Assembly (NCBI RefSeq): GCF_014892575.1
Contig: NZ_JADBGI010000001.1
Span: 124,001-188,000 of the forward strand
Direction of reading: 5' to 3'
Length of the DNA: 64,000 bases
DNA from: Nocardiopsis coralli
GTDB lineage: Bacteria; Actinomycetota; Actinomycetes; Streptosporangiales; Streptosporangiaceae
The notes beneath the pieces are model-generated. The model was not told the origin of the DNA, made no database searches, and saw nothing but the letters and a program-made list of their open reading frames with translations. Positions 8,903 through 16,905 of the stretch are shown one piece after another. The stretch's first letter is position 1. Every line of letters begins with the position of its first letter. The translations under genes were made by a program, and so were the position numbers.

Positions 8903-9574
8903 ATGAGCACCACCTTCGACGACATCTGCACCTTCTGCCACGAGCTCAACGGACAGGCCAGTTCCAACCTCTTCTTCGACCTCGGTCTGGCTCGTTCACG
9001 GTCGGACTACATCCTTCACGAGAGCAACCATTTCGTCGTTATGCCCTGTATCGGAGCGTTGACGGACTGGTACCTGCTGATCGTGTCCAAACGCCACACC
9101 CTGTCGGTCGGATGGCTCGACGAGGCCGAACGGGCCGACCTGCGCTCCCTCATCAACGAGGTCACCGAGCTCGTGCGCCGGCGTACGGGCCTGCGAAGCC
9201 TCGTCTTCGAACACGGCAGCCTGGACTTCCGCAACAAGGGCGGAGCCTGCTACGACCACACGCACGTCCACGTCGTAGCCACCGACCGCGACCACCAAGC
9301 CTTCCTCGATCAGATCCCCCCACCCGTTGCAATGCACGAGTGTCCGGACTGGGTAGCCTCAGCACACCAGCTGGTCCAGGAGCACCAGCGTTCCTACCTG
9401 GCACTGGGCACACCCCGCCAGGACTGGATCGGCCAAGCTACCGGCGCACCGTCCCAGTTCTTCCGACGGTGCCTGACCACGTGGATAGGCACCGAGAAGA
9501 GCGCCTGGGACTGGCTCGTCTTCCCCCAAGCAGAACGGGTCCAACGCATGATCACCGACTTCGCCAGGGCGTGA
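8903..9574 (+). CDS. HIT-family (histidine triad) protein
   Basis: A protein of 223 residues. The histidine triad appears as CYDHTHVHVVA around residue 115, preceded by a WYLLIVSKRHTLSVG strand typical of HIT hydrolases and transferases. A CTFC pair near the N-terminus and MHECPDW further on may bind zinc. HIT proteins act on nucleotide phosphoramidates, dinucleoside polyphosphates or nucleotidyl sugars. Here the target is unknown but suits the kinase and phosphorylase neighbours. ATG 8903 has a strong GGAGAAAGG site 3-11 nt upstream. It is the last gene before a hairpin. Confidence 0.8.
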   Translation: MSTTFDDICTFCHELNGQASSNLFFDLGLARSRSDYILHESNHFVVMPCIGALTDWYLLIVSKRHTLSVGWLDEAERADLRSLINEVTELVRRRTGLRSLVFEHGSLDFRNKGGACYDHTHVHVVATDRDHQAFLDQIPPPVAMHECPDWVASAHQLVQEHQRSYLALGTPRQDWIGQATGAPSQFFRRCLTTWIGTEKSAWDWLVFPQAERVQRMITDFARA

Positions 9575-9588
9575 TCCACTCCGGGCAA

Positions 9589-9634
9589 GCAGGTGGGTAC
9601 CCCGCTCGTTTCAACACGTGAGGTACCCACCTGC
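9589..9634 (+). terminator. Hairpin terminator after the nine-gene operon
   Basis: Perfect 13-bp inverted repeat (left arm 9589-9601 GCAGGTGGGTACC, right arm 9622-9634) with a 20-nt loop, 14 nt after the HIT gene stop. No T-run follows, which is common for actinobacterial terminators. Confidence 0.7.
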
Positions 9635-9646
9635 GCGCCGGTGCTG

Positions 9647-9934
9647 ACACGGCCTCGTCACACGAGCGATGAGGGCCTCACTGAGGCACCCTGCTGTACC
9701 AGGCCAGCGCGTTGCTATCCCTCGCAGAGGCGATGAGGACACGCGAGGAGGCCACGGTCAGTCCGACCTCCTCGGGTCGTTACCCATCACAGGGGTGATG
9801 AGGCCAAGTGCACGGTCATGCCGTACTGGCAGGCGCACGCGCTGCTACCCCCCCGTAGGGGGCGATGAGGCCCCAGCGACGAGCGGTTCTCCACCCCGGA
9901 GATGCTGTTGCTACCCCTCGAAGGGGCGATGCGC
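9647..9934. CRISPR. Degenerate CRISPR-like array, five divergent repeats
   Basis: Five related units of about 30 bp lie at ~9647-9676, 9711-9740, 9776-9805, 9841-9872 and 9907-9934, separated by 34-35 bp unique segments. The conserved GATGAGG core occurs at 9668, 9732, 9797 and 9864, with a GATGCG variant at 9928, giving periods of 64, 65, 67 and 64 bp. The pattern is roughly GTTGCTACCC, a short hairpin, then GCGATGAGGCC. The hairpin arms differ between units but each still pairs internally, e.g. CCCCC/GGGGG in unit 4. Normal arrays have identical repeats, so this is a decayed array or another structured repeat. No cas gene is present in the window. Confidence 0.5.
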
Positions 9935-10064
9935 TTCTAATGTGCAGTTTCGCACTTGGCCGACTCATGAACGTGAACCGGGCCACGGTCTCGTGCTGGA
10001 CACAGGTCTTGGACCTGTGCTCCGCGCTGACCCTGCACGAGCAGATCACCGACCCCGACGCCGG

Positions 10065-10200
10065 CAAGGTCAGAGCCCGCCCTGGCCCACTTGCGTGTTT
10101 CCACCCGGCCGAAGCACCCAGCGAGGCGGTCGAACAGTTCGTCCAACCCTGCGCGCCACGCTGAAACGTCGTGTGTTGAGACATCATCCACCACGACCAC
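10065..10200 (-). pseudogene. IS701-type transposase N-terminal stub
   Basis: From GTG 10200 on the minus strand about 40 residues read WRAGLDELFDRLAGCFGRVE followed by TRKWARA. This is the characteristic opening of IS701-family transposases, after which the similarity stops. The rest of the ~400-residue enzyme is absent, so this is a deletion relic between the CRISPR-like repeats and the biosynthetic operon. The 9935-10064 stretch has a protein-like + strand reading (RATVSCWTQVLDLCSALTLH) that I cannot assign. Confidence 0.55.
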
Positions 10201-10232
10201 AGACTAGTACACAACGAATTACGAATCTCGTG

Positions 10233-10976
10233 CTAGCTCCGGCGGGTGTGGGCCAGCAACAGACGGTCGAGGCCGAAGGCGGCACACGCACTGTGCGCGT
10301 ATTCTCCGTTCGGCCTTCGGATTCCGAAGGCCGAACCAAAATGCACTTCATGGTGGTTGAAGGACGCCACTGCCTGGCTGTACCCCGGGTGAACCTCGGC
10401 CAGGAGTTCCCATTTGAGCTTCTTGTCCGTCTGCTCGTTGGTCAGCAGCCGCCCCGGACGACCGAAGAAGGGGTCGGAGGCGACTTGCGACCCAGTGTCG
10501 ATACCAAACCCGCCAAGGAACTCCTGGGACTCCCACAACAGCGAATCCCTCCAGGAACGACACTCCTCCTCCCCACCGACCATGACAATCTCGTACATGC
10601 GGAAACTACGCAGCCGCCCCGGTTCCACTTCGCCCTCGTTGCGAAAGCAGTAACCGTCCACTGTGTGGAAAACGGATTCGTCCACCATGGAGTCGGCGAT
10701 GCGGGGATAGACGTGGTGACAGGCGGCTGAGGTTAGCATCAGCCCATGTTCGGCCCTGTCCGACGGTGTGGCGACCCCGCCGACCAGGTGGGGGAAGAGT
10801 TTTGGATACCCGGTGTGGTCAAGGACCGATTCGGGGATCAGCGGTGGGACGTTCAGGCGGGTGGGACCGAACCGGGAGGCGATCCGTTCCAGACCGGCGA
10901 CGATCTTCTCTAGGACGTCCAACTGCTCACCGTCATAGACACGCACACCAGACTTCTCATAAGCGGAATGACGCAT
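10233..10976 (-). CDS. Class II aaRS-like amino acid:[carrier protein] ligase
   Basis: A protein of 247 residues resembling the catalytic core of atypical seryl-tRNA synthetases. Such stand-alone homologues activate an amino acid and load it on the phosphopantetheine of a carrier protein, not on tRNA. The predicted zinc triad of these ligases is visible: Cys 86 (LTSAACHHVYP), Glu 129 (FRMYEIV) and Cys 231 (AHSACAAFGLDR). A class II motif 2 Arg lies nearby (RSFRMYE) and motif 3 reads GLDRLLLA. No tRNA-binding arm is present. ATG 10976 follows GGCAGGAA and is preferred to an upstream frame extension. It is the last gene of the operon. Its partner is probably the carrier protein at 19308-19562 or those at 32729 and 38929. 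Confidence 0.82.
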   Translation of the reverse strand: MRHSAYEKSGVRVYDGEQLDVLEKIVAGLERIASRFGPTRLNVPPLIPESVLDHTGYPKLFPHLVGGVATPSDRAEHGLMLTSAACHHVYPRIADSMVDESVFHTVDGYCFRNEGEVEPGRLRSFRMYEIVMVGGEEECRSWRDSLLWESQEFLGGFGIDTGSQVASDPFFGRPGRLLTNEQTDKKLKWELLAEVHPGYSQAVASFNHHEVHFGSAFGIRRPNGEYAHSACAAFGLDRLLLAHTRRS

Positions 10977-11020
10977 ACTGTTCCTGCCCTTCGTTGGTAT
11001 GGGTGGTCGGGCTCCATCGC

Positions 11021-11566
11021 TCAGGGATTCCTGACGGCCGCGTCCAGGTCGAGGAGAACATCGTCGGGAAACGCCTCCACGAGCGTGATCGACGGGACGC
11101 GGCCCATCGAGAGGAAAGACGTTCTCGACGTCCACGCACTTCCCTCCCCCTCCAACGGGGTTCCCGTCCGGACGCCAGAGAGCTGGCGGAAAATGCCGAC
11201 GCGGTGCTTGTTCAGCAGTACGCCCAAAGGTGTACGTGAAGAGAGGAGTTCCTCGCCCACAGCCGCCGGAACCGCGTCGAGACAGATAACGGACCGAGCG
11301 CGCACGTACGTACGGGCGCTGTGCTCCCCCGCCAGATCCACGTCACGCACAAGAACCGGTCCCTCCGTCCGCGAGAGAGGCCCCCGAGGCGCGTCCTCCC
11401 CCGGCACCACTTGCTGCGCCAGTCGACCGACGACGATCCGCTCTCCGACGAAGTGTTGGAGCAGCAGTGTCAGCGTGCCGTCGTTCAGCAGGACAGCACG
11501 CCCCACGGGGCCGAATCTGACAACTTGGGGGTGGTGAAGAAAACCGTTCTCATTCTCTGTTTGCAT
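11021..11566 (-). CDS. Chorismate-lyase-like protein (UbiC/DUF98 family)
   Basis: A protein of 181 residues with the DUF98/chorismate lyase pattern. An N-terminal segment LLNDGTLTLLLQHFVGERIV is followed by VVGRLAQQV. Next come an aromatic strand ARTYVRARSVICLDAVP with the catalytic-site-type Arg, and RTPLGVLLNKHRVG near the C-terminus (the TPLGxLL motif). Chorismate lyases split chorismate into 4-hydroxybenzoate and pyruvate. Its start lies within the ligase gene (17-bp overlap), so the two are coupled, which fits supply of an aromatic acid for activation. A relative using another substrate is possible. Confidence 0.75.
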   Translation of the reverse strand: MQTENENGFLHHPQVVRFGPVGRAVLLNDGTLTLLLQHFVGERIVVGRLAQQVVPGEDAPRGPLSRTEGPVLVRDVDLAGEHSARTYVRARSVICLDAVPAAVGEELLSSRTPLGVLLNKHRVGIFRQLSGVRTGTPLEGEGSAWTSRTSFLSMGRVPSITLVEAFPDDVLLDLDAAVRNP

Positions 11567-12902
11567 CGGAAAGGATCTTTCCTGTCACTGATCGCGGAAT
11601 CTCGGGCACCAAGTCGATTCGACGTGGAACCTGGTGCGCGGTCAGGTGCTCTCGGCACCAGCCCACCAGTTCTCCGACAGGTACCGGACTCCTCAGCACG
11701 ACACGGGCCACGGGCACCTGTCCGTAGGCGTCGTGCTCCTCCGGGAGTACCTGGACCTCCTCGACGGCCGGATGGCTTCCGAGGACGGACTCGACCTCGG
11801 TCGGGCTCACCTTCTCCCCACCGACGTTGATGACACTCGACCGACGACCGACTATGCGCAGACCCGGGCTTGTGGACCGTACGAGGTCACCGGTGCGGTA
11901 CCAGCCTTCGTCCAGGTCCAGGGGTCGAAACCCGTCCGGCCCGAGTCGGCCTGTGGCGAGCGAATCCGTTCCCAGAAGGAGTTCCTCGCCTTCGGCCACC
12001 CGTTCCAGGCGGGTCCGCACGCCGGGCAGCGGTTGTCCCACGAGCGCGGTGTCCACCAGGGCTGGAGCCAGGGTCACAGCCCCAGCCTCCGATGAGCCGT
12101 AGCAGTTGAGAAGGGTGAAGGAGGCTCTCTTTCGCAGAGTATCCGCCGTGCCTTCGGACAGCGGGGCTCCGGCCGACACCGCGCGCTGCAGGGTGGGCAG
12201 GGAGAGGCCCGGGGCCGCAGCGAGCAACCGGTAGTGAGCCGGCAGGGCGATCAGGGTACGGGCTCGGTGCGCGCCCACCTCGCGCGCCAGTTGCGACGGC
12301 ACGGAGCGTACGGGGATGTGGCGAGTCGGGGTACCGGTCACCAGCGCCGCCACGAGGCCGTAGTTGAAGCCGTACACGTGGAAGAGGGGCGCGCAGACGG
12401 CGACCGGATTCTCCGCTCCGTAGCTCAGGAACTCCGCGACACGCCGACCGTCGGCGAGTACGGCCCCTATGCTCCTAACGACGCCGGTGGGGGCGCCGAC
12501 TGACCCTGAGGTGTAGAAGACGTGTGCGCGTTCCGGAAGGTTGGGTGGTGCTCCTCCCCCGGCTACGGGGACGTGCCGCAGGGAGAGGTCTTCGAAGACG
12601 TCCTGGACCTTCGCTTCGGATGACGGTACGTCCGTGATGATCTCCCCGGTGGCCGGGTGCGTCGTCTCCGGATCCTCATGGATGACGGGTGTCCCCACCA
12701 GGTCGCATGCGAGAAGCACGACGGCTGTGGCCACGGGGTGGTGAACACGTAGGTTCACCACCCCGTCCGGAAGCCTGCGGGCATACCGCTCGGCAGCGCC
12801 GAGAAGGTCCTGGAACGTCCATGTGCCACCACGTGCGGTGATAGCGGTGGAACGACGGTCGCCCACACTGCTCACTGCGTCGAACAGAACGGCCTGGGTC
12901 AT
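11550..12902 (-). CDS. Adenylate-forming acyl ligase (acyl-CoA synthetase family)
   Basis: A protein of 450 residues of the ANL superfamily. Core motif A3 appears as HVFYTSGSVGAPTGVVRS, A5 as NCYGSSEAG, A7 as DEGWYRTGDLV, A8 as GRRSSVINVGGEKVSPTEVE and the A10 lysine as SVTGKIL. It is somewhat shorter than typical CoA ligases (about 500). Between HAD and chorismate-lyase genes with 4- and 17-bp overlaps, it most likely activates a 4-hydroxybenzoate-type acid as an AMP ester for CoA or a carrier protein. The specificity is inferred from context only. Confidence 0.85.
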   Translation of the reverse strand: MTQAVLFDAVSSVGDRRSTAITARGGTWTFQDLLGAAERYARRLPDGVVNLRVHHPVATAVVLLACDLVGTPVIHEDPETTHPATGEIITDVPSSEAKVQDVFEDLSLRHVPVAGGGAPPNLPERAHVFYTSGSVGAPTGVVRSIGAVLADGRRVAEFLSYGAENPVAVCAPLFHVYGFNYGLVAALVTGTPTRHIPVRSVPSQLAREVGAHRARTLIALPAHYRLLAAAPGLSLPTLQRAVSAGAPLSEGTADTLRKRASFTLLNCYGSSEAGAVTLAPALVDTALVGQPLPGVRTRLERVAEGEELLLGTDSLATGRLGPDGFRPLDLDEGWYRTGDLVRSTSPGLRIVGRRSSVINVGGEKVSPTEVESVLGSHPAVEEVQVLPEEHDAYGQVPVARVVLRSPVPVGELVGWCREHLTAHQVPRRIDLVPEIPRSVTGKILSDANRE

Positions 12903-13528
12903 AGTGCCCTCTCTGAGACGATCGGAAGTTCTCCGAGTGACGCTGCCCGGACAACCCCGGGTCCTGGCACCAGAGCCGTGTCTCCCACGACGTAGGTCCT
13001 GACTCTGGCCTCTGATCCCTGCTCGGCGTCTGCGTGGCCATCACCGACATAGACCGCGCGCTCACGGTCAGCGCCTAGAACCTGGATCGTCGCCAGGAGT
13101 CCGCTCGGGTCGGGTTTGGGCAACTCGACGTCTTCCCTCGACGTGATGAGCGGGACGTCCAGCCCCACCGCATCCAGGAGCAATTGTGCTTCGACCCGTG
13201 ACCTGCCCGTGCAGACCCCCAGGACGACACCGGCCCCCTTCAGAGCCAGTACCAGATCGAGGGCGCCAGGCATGGCGCGCACCGTCCACAGCAAACGGGT
13301 GAAGGAGGCTCGATAGGCTGCGAACCCTAGGGACGATAGGTCGTCCCCCACCAACGTGGCAAGGGTGTCCAGGTCAGTCGACCTTTGACAGTCCGCACAA
13401 CGCTCAATACTGGGTACAGGCAATCCGACGGTATGCGCGGCGTAGCGCAGACTCGCCAGGTGGGCTCTTCCCGAGTCGACAAGGGTGCCGTCGAGGTCGA
13501 AGACGACCGCTGACGGTTGCATGCTCAT
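12899..13528 (-). CDS. HAD-superfamily phosphatase
   Basis: A protein of 209 residues with the HAD nucleophile motif VVFDLDGTLVDSG (Asp 11 and Asp 13), motif II in VCTGRSR, the motif III lysine in LPKPDP and motif IV in VYVGDGHAD. This is the phosphoglycolate phosphatase-like subfamily. ATG 13528 overlaps the stop of the CobT-like gene (TCA at 13525-13527). In cobalamin lower-ligand assembly a phosphatase (CobC) follows CobT and removes the 5'-phosphate of the riboside. An analogous role for this HAD enzyme is a context-based inference. Confidence 0.85.
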   Translation of the reverse strand: MSMQPSAVVFDLDGTLVDSGRAHLASLRYAAHTVGLPVPSIERCADCQRSTDLDTLATLVGDDLSSLGFAAYRASFTRLLWTVRAMPGALDLVLALKGAGVVLGVCTGRSRVEAQLLLDAVGLDVPLITSREDVELPKPDPSGLLATIQVLGADRERAVYVGDGHADAEQGSEARVRTYVVGDTALVPGPGVVRAASLGELPIVSERAL

Positions 13529-14568
13529 GGGGTGACCAGCCCCACCTTTGCCGCCGCCGGGGTATCGGCGCACACCGCGAGGACCGCGTTGATCATCCCC
13601 AGAGCGACCGCAGCACCCGAGGCCATGCCTAACCGCATTCCCAGATCGAGTAGGGGCCGGAGCTCGAGCTCGTCCAGCACGAACTGGTGGCCCGGCTCCG
13701 CCGAGCGGTGGGCGGCGACCAGGTAGCCTGCCACAGCGGGGCACAGACGGGTGGCGAGCACAGCGGCAACCCCGGTGATGAAGCCGTCCAGCACGATGAT
13801 GCGTCCAGCTCGGGCAGCGCCGAGGATCACTCCGATATTGCCGCAGATTTCGAAGCCGCCGAGCGCTGCGAGCAGGCGGAGCGGATCGTCCGGATAGTTC
13901 ACTGTCCTCTGCAGCGCGACCTCGACCAGGCGCGACTTGCGCTCCACCGTCGCGGGACTGGCTCCGACTCCGGAGCCGACGACCGAGGTGCCGGACAGTC
14001 CAAGCAGTCGGGCCGTCAGCGCGGCGGCCGACGTGGTGTTGCCTACCCCGATCTCTCCTACCCCCACCGCCGAGCAGTCCTGGAGGAGCCGTTCCTCCGC
14101 GAAGGCGACCCCGTTGAGGATGGAGGCACGAGCCTGCTCCACAGACATCGCATCCCGTCTGGACAGATCCTCCGTCCCGTTGGCCACTTTGTACTCGCGG
14201 GTTCTTACCGTGTCCGCCAGTCCGAAGTCCGCCGCCTCCACCCGGGCCGGTACGTGGGCGGCCAAATGATTGATAGGAGCGTCACCAGAGGTGATGAGGG
14301 AGAACACCGAGGACGTCGTGCCGTACGAAAAACGAGAGATCTCGTTTCGGGCCACGCCGTGGTCCGCGGCAGTCACACTGAGCACCGCTGGCAGGGGTCC
14401 GGTATCCGCGTCGTTCAGGACCACGGCCACCTGCTCGGCGAGGGTGTCCAGGGCACCAAGGCTGCGCGGCGGCCGTGCCCGGGTCAGCTGACGCATCTGC
14501 CAAAGACGTGATGTGTGCCCTGGCTGAGGAGGAATCCGCGAACAAAGGTCGGCGATGGCGTCAGACAC
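13525..14568 (-). CDS. CobT-like phosphoribosyltransferase lacking the catalytic glutamate
   Basis: A 347-residue homologue of nicotinate-nucleotide:dimethylbenzimidazole phosphoribosyltransferase (CobT). CobT transfers ribose 5-phosphate from NaMN to a base, forming an alpha-riboside. The family signatures are strong: VTAADHGVA, GVGEIGVGNTTSAAAL, GGFEICGNIGVILGAA and AAHRSAEPGHQ. In canonical CobT the general-base Glu lies in RLGEGxGAA. Here the segment is RLGMASGAAVAL, with Met 315 (codon 13624-13626) in place of Glu. Since ArsAB-type relatives attach ribose to phenols, and the operon carries chorismate-lyase and phosphatase genes, a phenolic acceptor is likely. No other cobalamin genes are nearby, so vitamin B12 assembly is an unlikely role. 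Confidence 0.85.
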   Translation of the reverse strand: MSDAIADLCSRIPPQPGHTSRLWQMRQLTRARPPRSLGALDTLAEQVAVVLNDADTGPLPAVLSVTAADHGVARNEISRFSYGTTSSVFSLITSGDAPINHLAAHVPARVEAADFGLADTVRTREYKVANGTEDLSRRDAMSVEQARASILNGVAFAEERLLQDCSAVGVGEIGVGNTTSAAALTARLLGLSGTSVVGSGVGASPATVERKSRLVEVALQRTVNYPDDPLRLLAALGGFEICGNIGVILGAARAGRIIVLDGFITGVAAVLATRLCPAVAGYLVAAHRSAEPGHQFVLDELELRPLLDLGMRLGMASGAAVALGMINAVLAVCADTPAAAKVGLVTP

Positions 14569-15817
14569 GTCCGGCCACTCCCGTCATGGCCTCGAGCAGA
14601 GCGGACAGGTTTTCGGCGAAGCGTTCGGCCGTGAAGTGCTCCCGTACCCGTGTTCTGGCCGCCTCGCCTCGAGCCCTCGCGGTCCGCCGATCAGTGAGGG
14701 CCAGTTCGATCCTTGCGCGGAGGTCCTCCGGGTCGATGGTGCGATCTCCGAGCGGTCCGGAGACCGGAACTCGGAAACCGTATTCGTCGGTTGGAACCAA
14801 CTCGTTGATCGAGTCCACGGAGGACACGACCACGGGTCTGGCGAACGCCATCATTTCCGCGCATACGTAGCAGAACGACTCCCACAGGCTGGGGACCACG
14901 GCGACGTCGGCCGCCGCCATCCAGGCCAACGCGTCCCGGCGGGCGACGTCCCCGACGAAGGTGACCCTGCCCCGAACACCGAGACCGAGGGCCGACCGCC
15001 GCAATCTCTCCTCCTGAGGACCTACCCCCACAAGCACCAAGTGAGAGGGGGTGGCGGTCTCGGACAGCGCCCGAAGGAGCAGGGAAAACCCCTTGACCGG
15101 TACGAGACGTCCGCAGGCCACGATGAGCGCCTTCTGCCGAGCGTCAGAGGGCAAGGAGGATCGTACGTCCCCGGGCCGAGCACTTCCGGAGATCTCGTCG
15201 ATCTCCTCGAAGTCCACGCCCAGGTGCACAACGCTGCAGGGCCGGTCGAGGTCCGGGTAGTGTCCCTCAACGGCCTTTCGCAAGGCGTTGCTGATAAACA
15301 CCGTGTGGTCGCTTCCGCGGATCGCCTTCTCCTCCAGGGCGAGCAGGTGAGATGCTCGGGCCGAGACTCCGTTGGTGACCTGGTGCGCACCGTCGTCGTA
15401 GGGCGTGATACCGCGAAAGTCTTGAAGGAGGATATTGAGGAGCGGAACGGCGTAGCGCCGCGCCATCGCTGCTGCCTCCGGATAGCAGAACAGGTCCGGG
15501 AAGACCACGACGTCGGGAGGACCGTACTCCCTCACCGCCTCCTCTGCAGCGGTGAACAGACCACGGTGAGTCTTCATACTCTCGTCTCGCAGACCGGTGT
15601 GCTCGTCGTACACCCTCGGCACACCCGACCGGTACACCTTGACCGCACCGTCGTGCTCTCGCACGGAGGCGAGGGCTCCAGCACCAGTGGAAGCGACGGA
15701 GACCCGCCATCCCTTGCGGGTCAGCCCTCTCGCCACATCACGCGCGACTGTGCTCGTCCCTCCGACAGAGACGGGTGGATACTCGCGGGAGAAGACCACG
15801 GCGTGTGAACCGTTCAT
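14561..15817 (-). CDS. GT4-type glycosyltransferase
   Basis: A protein of 418 residues with GT-B fold signs. The N-terminal glycine loop reads REYPPVSVGGTSTVARDV. The C-terminal GT4 block contains VACGRLVPVKGFSLLLRAL, a VTFVGDV strand, and the donor-binding VVPSLWESFCYVCAEMMAFA with the E-x7-E pattern. Donor and acceptor are unknown. Next to the CDP-hexose genes (overlaps of 4-8 bp) it may use the CDP-deoxysugar or a UDP-sugar. No membrane segment. Confidence 0.88.
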   Translation of the reverse strand: MNGSHAVVFSREYPPVSVGGTSTVARDVARGLTRKGWRVSVASTGAGALASVREHDGAVKVYRSGVPRVYDEHTGLRDESMKTHRGLFTAAEEAVREYGPPDVVVFPDLFCYPEAAAMARRYAVPLLNILLQDFRGITPYDDGAHQVTNGVSARASHLLALEEKAIRGSDHTVFISNALRKAVEGHYPDLDRPCSVVHLGVDFEEIDEISGSARPGDVRSSLPSDARQKALIVACGRLVPVKGFSLLLRALSETATPSHLVLVGVGPQEERLRRSALGLGVRGRVTFVGDVARRDALAWMAAADVAVVPSLWESFCYVCAEMMAFARPVVVSSVDSINELVPTDEYGFRVPVSGPLGDRTIDPEDLRARIELALTDRRTARARGEAARTRVREHFTAERFAENLSALLEAMTGVAGRV

Positions 15818-16905
15818 GAGTGTGCTCCGATCGTGCTCTGTGCCAGGAATTCCTCGACCTGTCGGGACGTGGCCATTTCAGGAGCGCTCCCGGAAAAGAC
15901 ATCGCGATGCCAGGAGACGATGGACACGGCCATCTCCTCCACATCGAAACGATGTCGCCACTCCAGCGCACGCCGGGCCGTGGAACCGTCCAAGCGGAGT
16001 ACCCTCTCCTCACCTGAAATGGCCTCCTGCCCCACCGGAGCCAAAGGTGTTCCCCCGCCGGCTCGCCAAGCGGAGGCGAGGGCCTCGGCCATACGTCCCA
16101 CCGGAGCGCCGCCATCGGGAGGAGCGAAGTTCAGCGACCGCCCACTCGGCACCCGCCCGTCGGCCAGACGTGTGAGGAGCCGCAGCAGTCCTTCACACAC
16201 GTCCAGGACGTGTTGCCAAGGACGGACGGCGGATGGGTCGCGCAGACGCGGATGTTCACCGGCGCTCAGAGCAGCGACGTAATCCGTCACCAGGCGACGG
16301 GATCCGTGGTCCCCTCCTCCCACGACGTTGCCGAAACGGACTGAGGCGACACGGGTGCCTTCCCCTGAATTCGGGAAATAGCGTCCATAGGCCTCGAAGA
16401 CCTGCTCCGCCACCGCCTTCGACACGCTGTAGGGGCACCCCCCTCCTAACTCGTCCCCCTCCTTGTAGGGCCGCTCGCCACCGTAGTTCCGGTAACACTT
16501 GTCCGACGTCACCAGAACCAGGACCAACGGCGGGTATCGGCGCGCGGCGTCGAGCACATTGATAGTTCCGCCGACGTTGCTCTCCAGGGTCCCTCTGGGG
16601 TCACTGATGCCTACGTGGACGAGGGGCTGGGCGGCCAGGTGTAGTACCGCGTCGAACCTGCGGGCTCCCATCGCCTGCTCCACAGCCTGGTAGTCGCGCA
16701 CGTCTCCTACGATCTGTGACACTCCGAAGCTTCCGAGCCACCGGCCCCGTTCACGGGTCGGTTCGTCCTCATTAAGGGAGAAGCCGGTGACTTCGGCGCC
16801 CAGCCGGGTCAGGAGCACGCACACCCAGGAGCCGACGAACCCGCTGTGGCCGGTCACGAGTACCGACCGGCCGCGCCAGTGACCGCTCAGGCTGCCATCA
16901 ACCAC
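15814..16905 (-). CDS. CDP-glucose 4,6-dehydratase-like SDR enzyme
   Basis: An extended SDR of 363 residues. It has the Rossmann motif VLVTGHSGFVGSWV, a LHLAAQPLVHVGISDP segment, and the RfbG-typical VTSDKCYRNYGG with catalytic YSVSK (Y-x-x-x-K). These features separate CDP-glucose dehydratases from dTDP-glucose dehydratases. The expected product is CDP-4-keto-6-deoxyglucose. The start appears to be GTG 16905, 19 bp inside the cytidylyltransferase gene, supporting a two-enzyme pathway. No CDP-sugar deoxygenase (E1/E3) is present in the window. Confidence 0.85.
   Translation of the reverse strand: MVDGSLSGHWRGRSVLVTGHSGFVGSWVCVLLTRLGAEVTGFSLNEDEPTRERGRWLGSFGVSQIVGDVRDYQAVEQAMGARRFDAVLHLAAQPLVHVGISDPRGTLESNVGGTINVLDAARRYPPLVLVLVTSDKCYRNYGGERPYKEGDELGGGCPYSVSKAVAEQVFEAYGRYFPNSGEGTRVASVRFGNVVGGGDHGSRRLVTDYVAALSAGEHPRLRDPSAVRPWQHVLDVCEGLLRLLTRLADGRVPSGRSLNFAPPDGGAPVGRMAEALASAWRAGGGTPLAPVGQEAISGEERVLRLDGSTARRALEWRHRFDVEEMAVSIVSWHRDVFSGSAPEMATSRQVEEFLAQSTIGAHS

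Noticed and set aside
9669..10730. A long + strand open frame across the repeats and the aminoacyl ligase gene
   Set aside because: It is antisense to a well-supported gene and its translation is low-complexity; a shadow frame of GC-rich DNA.
13525..14568. Cobalamin biosynthesis as the role of the CobT-like gene
   Set aside because: No other cobalamin gene is in the window, the catalytic Glu is absent and the gene is embedded in a secondary-metabolism operon.
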